DNA of 64,000 nucleotides from Thiomicrospira microaerophila (GTDB lineage: Bacteria; Pseudomonadota; Gammaproteobacteria; Thiomicrospirales; Thiomicrospiraceae), in NCBI RefSeq assembly GCF_000934765.1, contig NZ_JYNN01000011.1, positions 1-64,000 of the forward strand. Reading direction: 5' to 3'. The notes beneath the pieces are model-generated. The model saw nothing but the letters and a program-made list of their open reading frames with translations. It did not search any database and had not been told where the DNA came from. Both the position numbers and the translations under genes were made by a program. Positions 30,601 through 45,600 of the stretch are shown one piece after another; positions within the stretch are counted from its first letter, which is position 1, and every line of letters begins with the position of its first letter.

Positions 30601-33600
30601 TCTCGATACCGGGTAAACCGACAAATCCTAACTCACCCACTTCCACTTGCATCATTGACCATTGACGCGTAGGGTTAGCGCGATCGGTAACCAATCCGTA
30701 GCCAAAATCAAGATCGGCTATCTCAAATCCAAATCGGCTACCCCCACCTAAATCAACCCCTACAAAGCCATTCGCATCTTCAGCGGTAAAGGTCATCGCA
30801 TCGACGCGCGTGGTGGTACCATCCGTTAGCGCAACCTGTTCTATTTGATTTGCAAACGTAAAGTAGCCATCAACTTGAATCACATTTAACAAGTTCAAGT
30901 TTAGATTACCGCTCACCCCGAGTTTCTGCCCCTTCATATCAAATACGATATTCGTTAAGTCGTCAGAGTCGTCAGAACCGACTTCGACGTCTCCGACACG
31001 CACCCCTAAGCCACGCGATAAGGTCATAGGTGCTTTTGAAAAGTCGATTGACCGTCCATTTTTAGATACGGTATTAATCACCAGGTCAACCTGGTCAGCT
31101 TTCACGGTGAGTAAATCAATCCCAGTAAAACCCACTGTGCTAGCGGAGGCTTTTGCACTCAACCAGAATTGATTTGGATCAGAGAGTTGAACCGCAATCC
31201 CTAAACCAAAGCTAGCCTCTTCAAGGGTAAAACCTACATCACCTGAACCGGCAAAGAAGTTTAAATCTTCTTCGGCAAACGTCATCAAGGCCACAGAGGA
31301 GCGGCTACCGTCATCTAAATCGACGGTAAAGAATTCTTGTGATAGGGTGACCTGCTTTTCAATATCAATAAAGTCATAGGCTCGCAGAGCCATTAAACCG
31401 TCAATGGAGAAACTTAATTTTGAGCCCATTTTCATGTCAAAATCCGCGTCACGAATAGACGCTTCAATGTCATCACCCAAACTAAAGATTAGGTTGAAAT
31501 CGGTACCGGACGCATTCAGAATACCGTCGCCGATACCAAAACTCATATCGCCGGTTAGGCTAATAATGCCAAACAAATCCGCTTGCACATTTTCTGCGGC
31601 AAAATAAATTTCTTCTCCCGGTGAATTCCCGAACGCGTCTTCAAAGGTGTAATTGAGGTCACCAAGTGAAATTTGACGATTAGCCGCAATATTAGGATCA
31701 TCTTCACGGTAACGGAAGGTGACATTCTCAGCGGTTACATCGCTAAAATAGCCAAGACCTATTTCAAGATCGCCCTTAGTGGTTTCAAATCCTATGCCAT
31801 TTTTCCCTATCACCATACCAAAATCGGCGCCTTCAACGCTCACTCGGTCAGACCGCACCTCAAGACGCGCATTGACATTACGACCAATCGCAAGCAGTTC
31901 ATTGCCGACCTGTCCAAAGGCAAAGTCGCCACTGAGACTAACAAAGTCGCCTAATGCCAGGTTGACATCCGTACCCATCAGTAGAACAAAAGGATTGTCT
32001 TTATTTGTGGCGATTTCTTGCGCGGTGAACTCAACCGCAAACGCCTCACCACCAATTTCAAAGGTTTCACTGATAGCATGACCAAACTGACTGTAGCGTA
32101 AAGTAAGCGTACTCTCCATTTTTACGCCATCAACACCTTCAAACGACACCGTGCCTGTAATAAAGCCCGCTTTTGTTCCATCGGTATCAATAAAAAAGCC
32201 TTGACCATCGGTCAGGCGCAATCCAATACCGCCAGGGCTAGTATCGCCAATAAAGCCGCTTACCTGATTACCAATCACCACCGTTGAACCGCCGACCGAT
32301 TGCGAGGTCGCAATACTAAAGACACCGGAAAGTTCAATACCTGGGAAACTTAAATCCAGCTCTAGTTCAACCGCAATTTCAACCCACACGGTCGCGTTGT
32401 TTTGCCCCGCCGCCGCAATGTCTAGTACCCCAAATTTTCCTTCTAGGCTAATCGCGCGACCCAGATCGTTGAAATAAATAATCGCATCGCCCCCGGCATC
32501 AATCCCAGGGATACCGGCTTCAGCCTTAAAGGCTAATTGACCCACCATGCCTTCACCCGGCATCAAGGCAAACGTACCCTGCGCATCCGTAATATTGAGC
32601 TTGACACCATCATCGGTACCTTCACCATCAAAACCGTCAATCGATACATCACGGAAGTAAGCCACCATTTGATCGCCTGCGGCGGTGCGAGACTTCTCAA
32701 AACCAACATGACCGGAGACCTCTAAACCAAACAACCCAACCGTCGCTTGCTTCGCTTCCAATGCTAAATAAGACGGCCCGGCTTTGGTGTCCAATTCAAT
32801 GGTTTGACCACCCAGGCTAAAGTCTTCTTTAACACGACGATCGATGGTGTTAAACGCCGCCGTAAACTGGTCGGCGTTTAGCTTGATACCGGGCACACCC
32901 TTTAGCAAGGCTAAATCACCCGACAAGGTCGCCGCGACCCCTTTAGAGGTCAATAATAAACCACCACTACCCTTGCTAAAGTTCATCAGGTCCACACCAC
33001 CGACGACAACATCAAACGTCATGTCGGTACCCGCTACACGGGTTTCACCGGCTGCCGCATCAAACTGCAGTTGATAGTTTCCTGACACGCTTAACATGCT
33101 GACAACATCAAGCGACCCTTTAAAGCCGGCGACAATATTGCCCTTGTTATCCATATCAAACGAGGCATCGCCGAGTAAGCTCACCGCGCCACCAGCCAGT
33201 TCCGCACTCAACTGGACAACATCAAAGCCTTTATCGCCGCTGTTGATGGCCCTATCAAAACTAAATTCAATCGATCCGACCGAAACGCTTCTCTCTTTCG
33301 CTACACTCGCGCCTGACGCATAACGTAGACTGACTGCCGCGGCACTGACACTGGCCAATGGATTTAAGGCCGCCGCAAATGCACCGTCTTGTAACGCAAA
33401 CACTAATCCACCGTCGGCATTTGAAATTAAACCAAAGTTTGCATTCGACACGGATACCGATGCAGGGCCAGAGCTTAAACCGGCACTGATATTATTACCG
33501 ACGGCCACAATGTCACCGCCTTGTTTTTTGAAGCCAAAATCACCGCTTAGTGTTACAAAGTCAGCCACATTGGCGCTAAAGCCCTTCACGCCAAACGCGA

Positions 33601-36600
33601 CGGTGTTGGCCGCAATATCACTAGCAAAGGTGTAGTTGATACTGCCGACACCGATTTGAGTGGCCGCCTCGACGGAGGTCGTGGCATTGGTGTATTGCAC
33701 AATGACTTCTTGCGCACCGATACCGCCTAAACCGACAATATCTACATCGAGCTTGCCCTTCGACAGTTCAAATGCGGTTTTGCCTTCACCTGCAATTAAG
33801 CCAAACTCAGCCTCATTTAAACGCACATAATCGGCGCCGGCTTCAAGTCCTGCACTGACGTTATTACCGACCGCAATAAGGTCATTGCCTTGTTTTTTGA
33901 AGCCAAAATCACCGCTTAGTGTTACAAAGTCAGCCACATTGGCACTGAAACCCTTCACGCCAAACGCGACCGTGTTGGCGGCGATTTCATTAAAGCGATA
34001 ACTTAAACCCAAGGCTTCAATCGTAAAGCCATCTGCAATCGCCGTCGTGGCGTTGGTATACTGCACCAAGACTTCATCCGCCGTGATTGCACCCAGGCCT
34101 GCAATACCGGCGCTGAATACGCCCTTCGATAATTCAAACGCAAACGCATTCGTGCTTGAATCGGTGTACAAACCAAACTGCGCACCCGTTAAGCTAACAT
34201 GGGCGGCATCGCCTGCCGATAGACGCGCATTGATGTTTTCGCCTAAACCGATAAATCGGGTTTGTTCGCCTTGCTTGCTGTTACTAAATACAAACGTTCC
34301 GTTTAATTCAACAAAATCAGCGACGTTAATCGCAAGATCCGCGCGCACTTCCATAATCTCACCGAGCTCGCCATCCATATCTAGCGTATAGGTCGAATCT
34401 GGACCGTTTCGCAGGGTTAGGGCCGTCGCATCCTCGCTGTAATCCACCACGAGCGTACGAACAGGCAAGGCTTCTTTAACATCGGTAAAGCCGGCTTGCG
34501 CTTGCACAAGCGTTGGGTTGGCCGCTTTGGCTTCGACCGTCACACTCATCACATCAAGGGATTGACCTAACAAACTACCGGCAAAACGGAGTTGAAGATT
34601 CAAACCATTGAAGAACAACACGCTGACTTGTGCGCCGTCAATATTGGCAAACATCGCGTCTATCACGGCTTGCACTTCGGCTTGAGTCATCGCAGAATCG
34701 ATAGACGCACTTTCTAATGTCTGCCCTTGATGTGCTAACCCAAGACGATAGGTTTGTGCGTTATCTTCAGAATCAATCGTGATTTGCTGAACCTGTGCTT
34801 TCGGCGCTTGCCCCTGAGTGATATTACTTGGTATCGCCTGTGCCAGATAGAGATTACCGAAGTGCGTGGTAAACCCTGCAATATCTTGATTAGCCAGTTC
34901 ATTTTGATAGCGTACTATAAACGAGTTTACGTTAGGACCACTTTGATCCGCATCCACACTCACCACCACATTGCCTGCACCGTGCAAACCTTCTAGCGCG
35001 ATTTGTAAGCGCTGGGCCATAAGCGTACTATTCGCCGTGTAGTCAATTGGCGCAGTATGCTGTCCTTCTAAACTAATCGTAAAGGTGCCTGATGCCACTT
35101 CGGGTTCAACATAAACATGAGACACAGTAATGGCAAAGGTCTGACCTATCACACGAGCATCATCAAAATGCACCAAATAACCATCCGTACCCGCTGCCGT
35201 GATCTTCACCTCGAACATACCCGCTGTAGCAAGGTTGATTTGTTCTTCTAAAGCCTGTGCACTGATACCAAACGCGAGATCATTGACCGACCAGGCCTGG
35301 TTGCCCTGTGTCAAGGTTAGGCTGAAATGCCCTTGGGTTTCTGCTGCTCGATCCAACTTGATTTTTTGCACTTGTGCTACTGGCTGAGCACCATTTTGCA
35401 ACAAGGCATAACGAATACTGGTTCCACTTATGCTAATGCCTTTACTGGCAATATCGGTTAAATCTAAATCACCGACAAAGCTGATGACATAACGCTGACC
35501 TGAGCGTTCCGACGCATCATAATCAACTTGAATATTTTCAATCGAGGTGGTTAAGAGCTGGGCATAGGCATTTCTTAGGTTTAGGATATTTTGATCAATA
35601 TCGCCAACCACAAATTGTCCGGTTCCGGTTTTAACCGGCTCGGTCGCACCCTCGACTTGAATCGCAAGGGTATTGAGTGTTTGACCTAATAAGCTGCCAC
35701 TGAACGCAATTTCATAGCTATCGTTGTAGTCTTCGATGACATCAAATTTTGCGCCGTTGATCTGACCGAACGCGCCGTTCACGGCGGTTTGAATCTGTGC
35801 TTGGGTTGCGTTGCCCGCTATCAAGCCCGTGCTGTAAGTTTTGCCTAAATAGGTTAAGGCTAATCGATAACCATGCTCAGCCGCATCATCACCCAAGGTC
35901 ACACGCTGGGTGTGGGCTTTGGCATCGACACCCTGGATTACCGTTGTCACCTTAAGCGCGGCTTGTGCTAAGGCATCGGTATTGGCGCTAATCTGCGCCA
36001 CATTCAATTGTGCTTTTTGGCCTTGGAATCGCAGATCAAAACTGGTTTGGCTACTGTTGCTTAAATTTGGATTGACCGATACGCTGATATTGCCCGCACC
36101 GATAGCACTCAGTCCAGCCAGCGCCGTTTCAATTCGTTTGGCTAAGGCAGCCGTGTCCGAGGTGTATTGAATGGCTGAGGTGGTGTAACCATCAAAGCTC
36201 AAGGTAAAGCTGCCTGATGGCGCTTGCGCTTTGGGTTTGACATTCGCGGTTAAGCTCGCGATATCTTTGCCGGCATAATTACCTTGGAAAGCAATAAGGT
36301 AGTCCTGACCTTCTTTGGTAACGCTGACACTATCCGCACCGAGTTTCGCATTGAGCGCATAGGCGACAGTAGCGGCATTCGCGCCAAAGTTAATGTCGGT
36401 GGTGGTGTAGGTGACACCGTTATGCGTCAAGCTGAGGTTGAAGCTGCCGACGCCGCTGTAATCGATCTTGACACGCTGGACTTCCGACTGTGCTTCGGTA
36501 GCTTTGTGATTGTGAATATAACGGAAGGTGCCTTTTTCCGAGGTCATCGCAATGGCACCGACTTGCACACCCGCAAGCTGACCAACAAATTCGATGGTAT

Positions 36601-39600
36601 AGCGATTACCTGAGCCGGTGTAACTGGTATCACGCAACACTTGAATATTGTTTTTATTGACAACACCGTTGGTAGAGTCTTTCAACAATTCCGCATAGGC
36701 GGTTTTCAATTCATCAATGGTTTGCGCTACATTCTTCGCATAGTTGTGGTTATAGGTCACCGGCAACTTTCCATCTTTAACAAAATAAAGTTTAAAGCCT
36801 TGGTAACCGTGTTCATTGGTGAAGGTGACGGTGTATTTTTCGTTTTGTGCGAGTGCACTGCCATTTTGCACGGTAGTGACCGTCGCTTTTGCGCTCGAAG
36901 GCGGTGCTTGCGTATCGGCCACCAAAGTAATACGTTGGGTTTCACTGACACCGCTTTGTGCGTCTTGTGTGGTGGTCACCAAGCCATCATCACTGAAGAA
37001 GACGGTATAGTCTCCCGCTTGATTAGGGGTGGTAAAGAGAATGGTGTTTTTCTCGGTTAAACCCGCTTGTGCTTGTGTTTCTGTGGTGATCTTGATATCA
37101 ACCGGTGCGGGTTCGGCACGCTCAGCCACGAGTGTAATACGTTTTTCTTCGCTCAGTCCAGCAAATGCATCTTGAATTATGCCCACGTCGCCCTGTGCCG
37201 GCGCAAAACTCGCGGCGACGGTGATCTCGCCAATTTCAGCAGGCGTTTTACCCACTAAATGACCCACAAATTCAATCTCAAAGCCTTGATAACGATTGCC
37301 GGTGACCACTACATTGCCTTCACCAACAAGGGCTTCAAATGCGCCACGCAGGCCTGCAACAATTTGTGCTTGGCTATCAAACGCGCCAATGGTTAAGGTT
37401 TGTGTCGCATCACCAAGACTGATGGCCAACTCACCGATAAAGTTTGGCTCTATCGACAAGGCAAGCTGGGTATTGACCCGGGTAATGACTTCCGCTTCAG
37501 CAGGCAACATGATCCCTTGGTTAATATTGACTCGCAGGTCTTCAACCTTAAGGGTTAAACCCTCAATACCAACAAATCCAGCCAGCCCAGCATCCGCTTG
37601 CAAGCTGGTAAAGGTTCGGCTTGGATCCGCTTGATCAGTAATCAAGGCCAGACCAAAATTCGCTTCGCCTAAGGCTAAACCTATGGCCTGTTCAACCAGC
37701 TCACCCTGCTCATTGTAAGCACCATTCGCACCGACAAACGCATGAATATTGCTACCGCCAATCGTGATTAGGTCGGCGCTTGCAATCCGTGAACCATCGG
37801 ATAACACAATTTGGTCTTGTGAAACGGTTTTACTGATTCCAAAACCGCCTTTCACCATAAAGAAGCCAAACATATCCAGCTCTAGCGCACCGGAAGCATG
37901 GAAACTTTCTCCATCCGCGCCATCCAGGCTAAAGGTCACACGTTGTTCTGGAAGCAGCCCCGTTTGCACACCTAGCTGGGTTTTGCCTTCGGCATAATCC
38001 ACCACGCTGTCGCCTTCGCGCCCCGCGGTGTTAATCGCCACGTCCAGTTGTGTTCCACGAGCAACTAGGCCTTCAATGCCCACAAACCCGAGCTCACCCG
38101 CCGTGGCTTGAAGCGTGGTCCAGCTGCGTGCGCTATCGGCGCGATCCGTCATAATAGCCAAACCAAATTCGGCATCACTCAACGCAAAACCAATACGCTC
38201 CGCTGACGAAGCGTTCGCACCGACAAACGCATTAATGTTACGACCACCGACACTAATTAAGTCGGCCTGTATCACTTCTGCTTCACCCTGATCATTCGCC
38301 GCCAAGGTAATGTCGGTGGTGTTCATTAGGAAAGCAAATTGCCCTTCAAGCGACATAAAGTTAAACAGATTAAAGGCCACTTCACCCTCGGCTTTAATCA
38401 TTTCACCCTGCTGACCATCGACGGTTAAAGCCACGCGTGCATCATTGGGTCCGGCTAAAACCTCAAGATGGCGATGACTGAAATCCAGCACCGTATCCGA
38501 GGCACCATTTAAGCCCTTAACCCCTTGGTTTAACTCAAGACTAAAGTTCTTCACACTCAAATCAAGTGCGTCCACACCGACAAAACCGGCAGAACCTACA
38601 TCGGCACTCAGGCTGGTAAACTTACGTTTTTCACCGTCTTTTTCGCGTGCAAGGGCTAAACCAAAGGTCACACGTCCTAGCGCTAAACCGACCGCATCAG
38701 CCGTATTGCCGTTAAAGCCCATAAAGGCATCCAACTCTAAACCGCCAAAGGTCAATAAACGCGTTTCAATTTCGGTAGCGGCTTTAGCCAACTCAGGGTC
38801 TTCACTCACCACACCATCATTCAGCGTTAGGGTTTCCGTGCGCTGCTCAATCGCCATGCCGCCACGAAGTTGTACGGCACTGAATAGGTCAATGTCAATG
38901 TTACCGCTGGCGCGATATACTTCGCCCTGTTTGCCATCAATCACCAACGCCATTTTCTGATCAGATTGCGCACCGGTCTGCACGCTGATATCCGTTTTGT
39001 TTTCACTGTAATCCACCACCGCATCGCCCTGTTGCGTGGCGCGGTTGATTTCAACATGAAGATTCTCCCCACGCAGCGTGACGCCATCCAAGCCGACTAA
39101 GCCGGCACTGCCAACTTTGGCCTGGAAGGTTTGCCAACCGCGCGTCTGATCTTGAGTATCAGTAAAGAGTGCTAGCGCCATTTCGACGCCAATTAACTGC
39201 AAACCGAGCGCGTTTTCTGTTGCACCCTCCATGCCGGCAAAGGCATTTAAGTCCTTGCCACCTAGGGTAAGCGTACTGACTTGACGCTGACTACCATCGG
39301 CCAACGTGATGGTTTGCCCTTGGCTGTAAACCATCGCAAACTCACCACTAAGCTGCACAAAGCCAAACAGGTCAATATCCATTTCACCGGCCACTTGTGT
39401 AAGCGCGCCTAAACGCCCATCCATGGTCAGGCTATAGCTGCTTGCGGGCCCAGTAAGCACGGATAGGTTCGTGGTTCGATAATCAATCACCGAATGATCC
39501 ACAGCGGCTTGGTTAATCGCGACACCAAGCTGGCGAGCGGCGATGGTTAAATCATCAACCCCGATAAACGCCGCTTGATCAAGTGTCGCTTCTAAACTGG

Positions 39601-42600
39601 TCCAGTTTCGTTTTGCGCCGTCAATTTCTGTGATAAAGGCGAGCGCAAATTCCACTTGTTGTGCGTCAAATCCGACTGCATTAGCTTGGCCGCCATGGGT
39701 ACCGACAAACGCACTGACATTCGATCCACCTAGCGTCAACATACGGGTAGCAATGTCTTTCTCAGCCAGTTGAGTGCTAACGTTATAGGTATCAACCGTT
39801 TGATTGCGCTGCTCAACGCCAAAATCGCCTGTTACTTGCATAAAGCCAAAGAGGTCAAAGGTCATCTGCCCTGTTAAACGCTTCAACTCTCCTTGCTGCC
39901 CATCCATATTGAGCATCAACAAACTTGGCTCGCCATCGCGGGTAGGGCCTGTTTGAACCGCTAAATTTTGGGCATAGTAATCCACTAACTGACCGTCTTT
40001 AGAGGCTTGGTTTATGTTTAACCCAAGGGTGTCTGCACTCACAACCAATCCCTCAACGCCGACAAACGCGACCTGACCCGCTGTCGCTTGAACACTTGTC
40101 CAACTGCGTAATTCATTCAATGAACCGTCTTGACGTTCGGCTAAAATAGCGAAGGCAAACTGCGTATCACTGAGCTTAAAGCCTAGTTCATTATCTTGTC
40201 CGCCATTATTGCCAACAAACGCATTCAACTGATTACCGCCGACCGATAGCATATTGACCGCAACAAGACTGCCATCGCTAAGCTGAACGGTTTGGACTGA
40301 TTTCTCAAGTGCCAACTCACCGGATACTTGCGCAAACCCAAACAGGTCAATCTCAAGTTCGCCGCGCACCTCCATCAAGAAACCGCGTGAGCCGTCCATA
40401 TCAAATTGGAAGCTAGAGGTTGATCCAGTCGGAATAACCAACTGTGTTGCACCTGCGGCATAATCAACCACTAAGTCCTGTTCGGCTTTTTGCTCAAGAA
40501 CGTCGGTGTAGCCTGCTTGCTGCAGATTAAGGGTTCCAACGGGTGTTTTCGGTTGCAGCACCATCTGCACCATTGGCACGTCTACGCCTAGCCATAAGCC
40601 TTCAAAACTGAGTTGCAAGGTGCGACCATTAAAGAAGGCAACCTCGGCTTGATAACCCGCCAAACTGGCCAAAGTCGTATTAATCGATTGTTGTAATTCA
40701 TCCTCCGTTAAATTGGCGCTTAACCAGTCGGTTACATAGCTTTGACCGGCATGCTCAAAATCGAGTTTGAATGTTTGGTTTTTGTCTTCGCTGACGATAC
40801 TAAACTGTTGAACTTCCGCACGTTTAGCTTGACCCTGCTGAAGATTCGTTGGCAATACAATACCCAGCTCAAGCGTACCAAAATGACTGGTGATATTATC
40901 GACATCCACAAAGGCTAACGCATTGAGATAACGCAACTCAAACGCGGCATTGATGTTATTGCTACGCTCGGCGTTATAAACAACTTCAACATTTTGTAGG
41001 CCCACATTGTCCATGGCTTGCAACGCCGCTTCAATGCGCTGAGCCATCAGACTGCGGTCGGCGGTGTATACAATATCCGACGAGTAGACGCCGTCCATCG
41101 AAATACGGAAGGTTCCGGTGGTTTCACGCTCCAGCACTTTTACCGCTTGTACACGAAGGGTCTGGAGGTTTTTACCCGCTAAATCGCCGGTAAAGGCAAT
41201 ATCAAACAGCCCGTTATGCGCGCTAACAGTCACACCACCGACTGAGCTGAGTGCATTGTTTAATGCGGTTTGAATCGCGCCGGCATCGGCCTGCAGCGCT
41301 ATAGCGGCGGTGGTATAGGTTTGACCACTGTAGTTCAAACTCAGTTTAAATGTGCCTTCGGTTTCGCTTGCCGTGTCAATCCACAAACGCTGGGCGGCGC
41401 TACTGGCCGCTTGCCCCTGTTTAACGGTGCTGATCGCCAATGTACCGTGTTGTAATTGGCTTTGAATGCTAAGTTGTGCTTGATCCGCTTGCGCTAAATC
41501 GCCTGTAAATTGCACATCAAACTGCTTGGCGGTGAGCGTACTTTGTGAAACATTGTAATTAACCACAATATTGCCTTGACCAATAGCGCTTAATTGCTCT
41601 AACGCGATTTGGATACGTTTGGCTTGCAGCGTGACATCATCGGTGTAAAGGATATCCGCCGTGGTTTGACCATTAAATTGCAGCTTAAAGCTACCCGTGG
41701 TTTTTGCGCTATCTGGATAGGTTTTGACTTGTAAGTTCGGCAAGTCCACGCCGGCTAGCCCACCATTAAAGGTGATGTCATAGCGCGCACCATTTTGAAC
41801 TACCGTCACAGATCCGACATCGGCTAACTGGGTGTTCAAGGCATTTTGAACGACTTCAGCACTCGCACCAAACGCCATTGCACCAGTGACATAGGTTTGT
41901 CCTGCGTGTTTCAGGCTTAACGCAAAGGTACCGGTTCCAGTGTAATCTAGCGTTACACGTTGTTGTTCGCTGATCGCCACACCGCCATTGCCGGTTTGCT
42001 TAAAGCTAAGCTCTTTCGAAGACACCGCCGACGTCAGTCTAAAGCCTAAGTCTGGCACGGAATCCATACCTACAAAGCTGATTTGATAGCGTTGCGCTTT
42101 ATTGTCTTTATCTTTAAATTTCGTGTCATGAACCACTTGAATTTGATTTTTAGTAATGGCTTCATTGCCTGGCACTTTCTTCAACAGCTTCCAGAAGACG
42201 TCCTGCAACTCTTGAGCATTACGCGCGTAGTCCTTACCATAATAATGACCTGACACCGATTTTAGAGGCTGATCAACAAGGAAAGCACGGAAGTTGTTTT
42301 CAACTACACCTAACAAGAAAGTGACCGTTGCCCCGCCTTGTTGCGCAGGTTGCCCCGCCACCAGCTGACTAACCTGAGTTTGTGCACTCGATGACACGCC
42401 CTGTGAACTATTCAGCGTAATACGCTGTAACTCATTCACGCCACTATTACCTTGTGAGGTTGATTCGACGCTGATGTCAGCGCGCGGCGGCACCTCTCGC
42501 TCGGTTTTAATGGTGAGCAGTTTGATTTCATTCGCGCCGGCCACCGCTTCGCGGGTGACACTGGATTCCACGCTCGCATCCGCTGCGGTGAGCACGAGGG

Positions 42601-45600
42601 CAAACTCACCGATCTGTTCAGGTGTTTGACCTGAAAGCGCACCGATAAATTCAACGACAAACCCTTCTAAACGGTTGCCGCTTATTTTGACATTACCCTC
42701 ACCCACTAAGGCTTCAAACGCTTGAGTGAGCTGCTGAATCAATGCAAACTGCGTGGTGCTATTTAGCACTTCAATGCTTTGCTGCTGCGTACCCTGCTCT
42801 AAACGCAAGGTACCGATAAAATCACTCGGCAAGCTGAGAGCAAGTTGGGTATTCACACGAATCGTGGTTTCGGGTTGGGCCGCAAGGTGAATACCCTGGT
42901 TTAAGTTAACTTGTAATTCTTCTACGCGAACAGTTAAGCCATCTACACCCACAAATTCCGCCAAGCCGGCACCCGCTTGCAAGCTGGTAAACTTATTGGC
43001 GTTCGCTAAATCGGTAATAATGGCCAATGCGAAATTGGTTTGCCCTAAGGCTAAACCTATCGCGCTTTCAGCTAATTCGCCCTGTTCGTTATAGGCACCG
43101 TTAATCCCCACAAACGCGTCTACATTCGAAGCACCAATCGTGATCAAATCGGCTTTGGCAATCTTGGTGCCATCAGACAACTGAATTTGCTCTTGTGCGA
43201 TAGACTTGCTTATTCCAAATCCGCCCTGCACCATAAAAAAGCCAAACACATCGAGTTCAAGTTCGCCATAGGCTTCAAAAAGTTCGCCGCGCTGTCCGTC
43301 TAAAGTGAATTGATAATCGGTATCTTTACCGGTGGCAATGGTTAATGAGGTTGCCTCTTCAGAAAAATCGACAACACTGTCTCCGGCTTTATTCGCGGTG
43401 TTAAATGCAATAGTTAACGCCTCTCCTGACGCCACTAACCCATCAATGCCTTCAAAACCAAGTCCACCCGCGAGACCTTGCAAACTGGTCCATGAACGCG
43501 AGGCATCGACGCGACTCGACATCATCGCCAAGGCCAACTCCGTATCGCTAAGTGCAAAACCTATGCGATTATCACCGGTATTGGCTCCCACAAACGCGTT
43601 CAAGTCCTTGCCGCCTAATGCCAACAAATCAACCGCCAAGGTTTCTTGGTTAGCCAGCGTAATCTCCGTAGTAGACTTTTCAAATGCCAAATGGCCTTCA
43701 AGGGTTACGAAACCAAATAAATCGAGCTCTAGATAACCTGCGGCACGCATTAATTGGCCAACACTACCATCAAGATTCAGCTTTTGCATCTCGCCAGTCA
43801 TCGTCAGCACTTCTAACTGCTGGAAGCTGTAATCAATCACGGTGTCCGGCGCACCATTCACACCGGCGACACCTTGGTTAATTTCAATCGCGAGATCGCT
43901 GGCCGCAAGCGTGACGCCCTCCAAGCCAACAAAAGCCACCTGCCCAACTAAGGCATCCATGCTGACAAATTGGCGTTTATCGCCATCCGTTTCATTGACA
44001 ATAGCTAAGGCCAGGTTTAGATCTTCAAGCAACAAGCCTATCGCATCATCACTTCCACCATTCAGGCCTGCAAATCCATCGAGACCATTCGCACCGATAG
44101 TGAGAACATCACCGCTCATGCGGGTTGGCGCTTTGGCTTCGCGGGTATCGGTTTCATCCTCAGGATCGGGGAATACGCCATCGTTCAGATAGAAGGTATC
44201 GCGACGTTTCTCAATCGCCAAGCCGCCTTTGACTTGCACAAACCCAAACAAATCAAAATCAAATTCGCCGGATACACGCAGCTTTTCGGCTTCGGCTCCC
44301 AGCATGTCAAATTGCATCCAGTCCTGTTCACCTGCACCGGTCCTCACCGCTAATTCGGTGGCCTCTTCAGCATAATCCACCACCGCTAAATCGACATGGC
44401 TGGCTTTATTGATTTCCAGCACCAATTGCTCGCCGCGTAATGTCAAGCCGTCTACACCCACCAGGCCTGCTGATTTGGCATTGGCTTGTACACTGGTCCA
44501 AGAACGGGTTTCATCCGCCGTGTCGGTCATCAACGCCAAGCCTAAATTCAAATCGACAAGATTTAGACCCACCGCTTGATCGGTGCCGCCATTGCTACAA
44601 AAAAAGGCATTGATGCCTTGACCGCCGATGGACAACAGGTCTGCACTCACGCGTGAGCCGTCTGCCAATTGAATGTCTTGAATGCCACTGGTAATCGCTA
44701 GGCTACCGCTGATGTGTAGGAAGTCACCCAACGCAAGGTTGGCGTTACTGAGGGCCACGCCTCTGAGGTCGTTGGCATCAAGTTGGTTGAAGGTGTAATC
44801 AAGCTCACCAATGACAATGTTTTCACCCGTCCAATTTTCGCCGGTGGTGTTTAGGTAGAGCGAGGCTTGCTCGGCGCTGAGTTCGGCGATGTCGCCTAGC
44901 TCGACCGACAAGGCACCACGCGCTTCAAGCGCCATGCCTCGGGTGTCAAAAACGAGACCCAGATCGGCACCGGTTACCCCGGCACGGTAGTCACCAGCAC
45001 CTAGGATAGCGCTGGCGTCTTGGGAGATAAACAGTAGTTGACCGGTTTCAGCGTTTTTGTCTATTCCAAAACGGCCGTCAATCTGGACATTGTTCGCGTA
45101 TTTCAGGCTGAGTTCACCAAACAGGCTGAAGCCTTTTTTCTGTAAGTCAATGTTGAACGGCAGTTGTTCTAGCGCCGCATCGATAAACGGGTGTTTAGGG
45201 AGTTGCAGTGACCATAGGTCTAAATCGAGACCCGGTAGATTGAGTTTGGGGAGCGCCAGTGCAATTTGTGGCAGGCTGAGGCTTGACCAGTCAATCGCCG
45301 CACCTTGGCTGTTTGCGGCGGGGGTTTGTTGGCCTTCGGTTTTGAAGTAGTCTTTGAGCCCTTCCAATGTGACATTTGGCCAAGTCGGTAACAAGGCGCC
45401 ATAGTCGATGTCGAGACTGATGTCCGGCAGGCTTGGCAGATTAAACAGGAACGCTGGTAAGCTAAGTGCTAAGTCGAAGGGGTAGTCTTTGACTTTTTTG
45501 TTGTTTTCTTCACTGTAGGTTTCCGGTAGGTTGAGCGTTATACCGGTGAGGTTAAGTTGGTTGAGTTTGTTCATGAACTCGGATAGGCTGAGTTCTGGGA

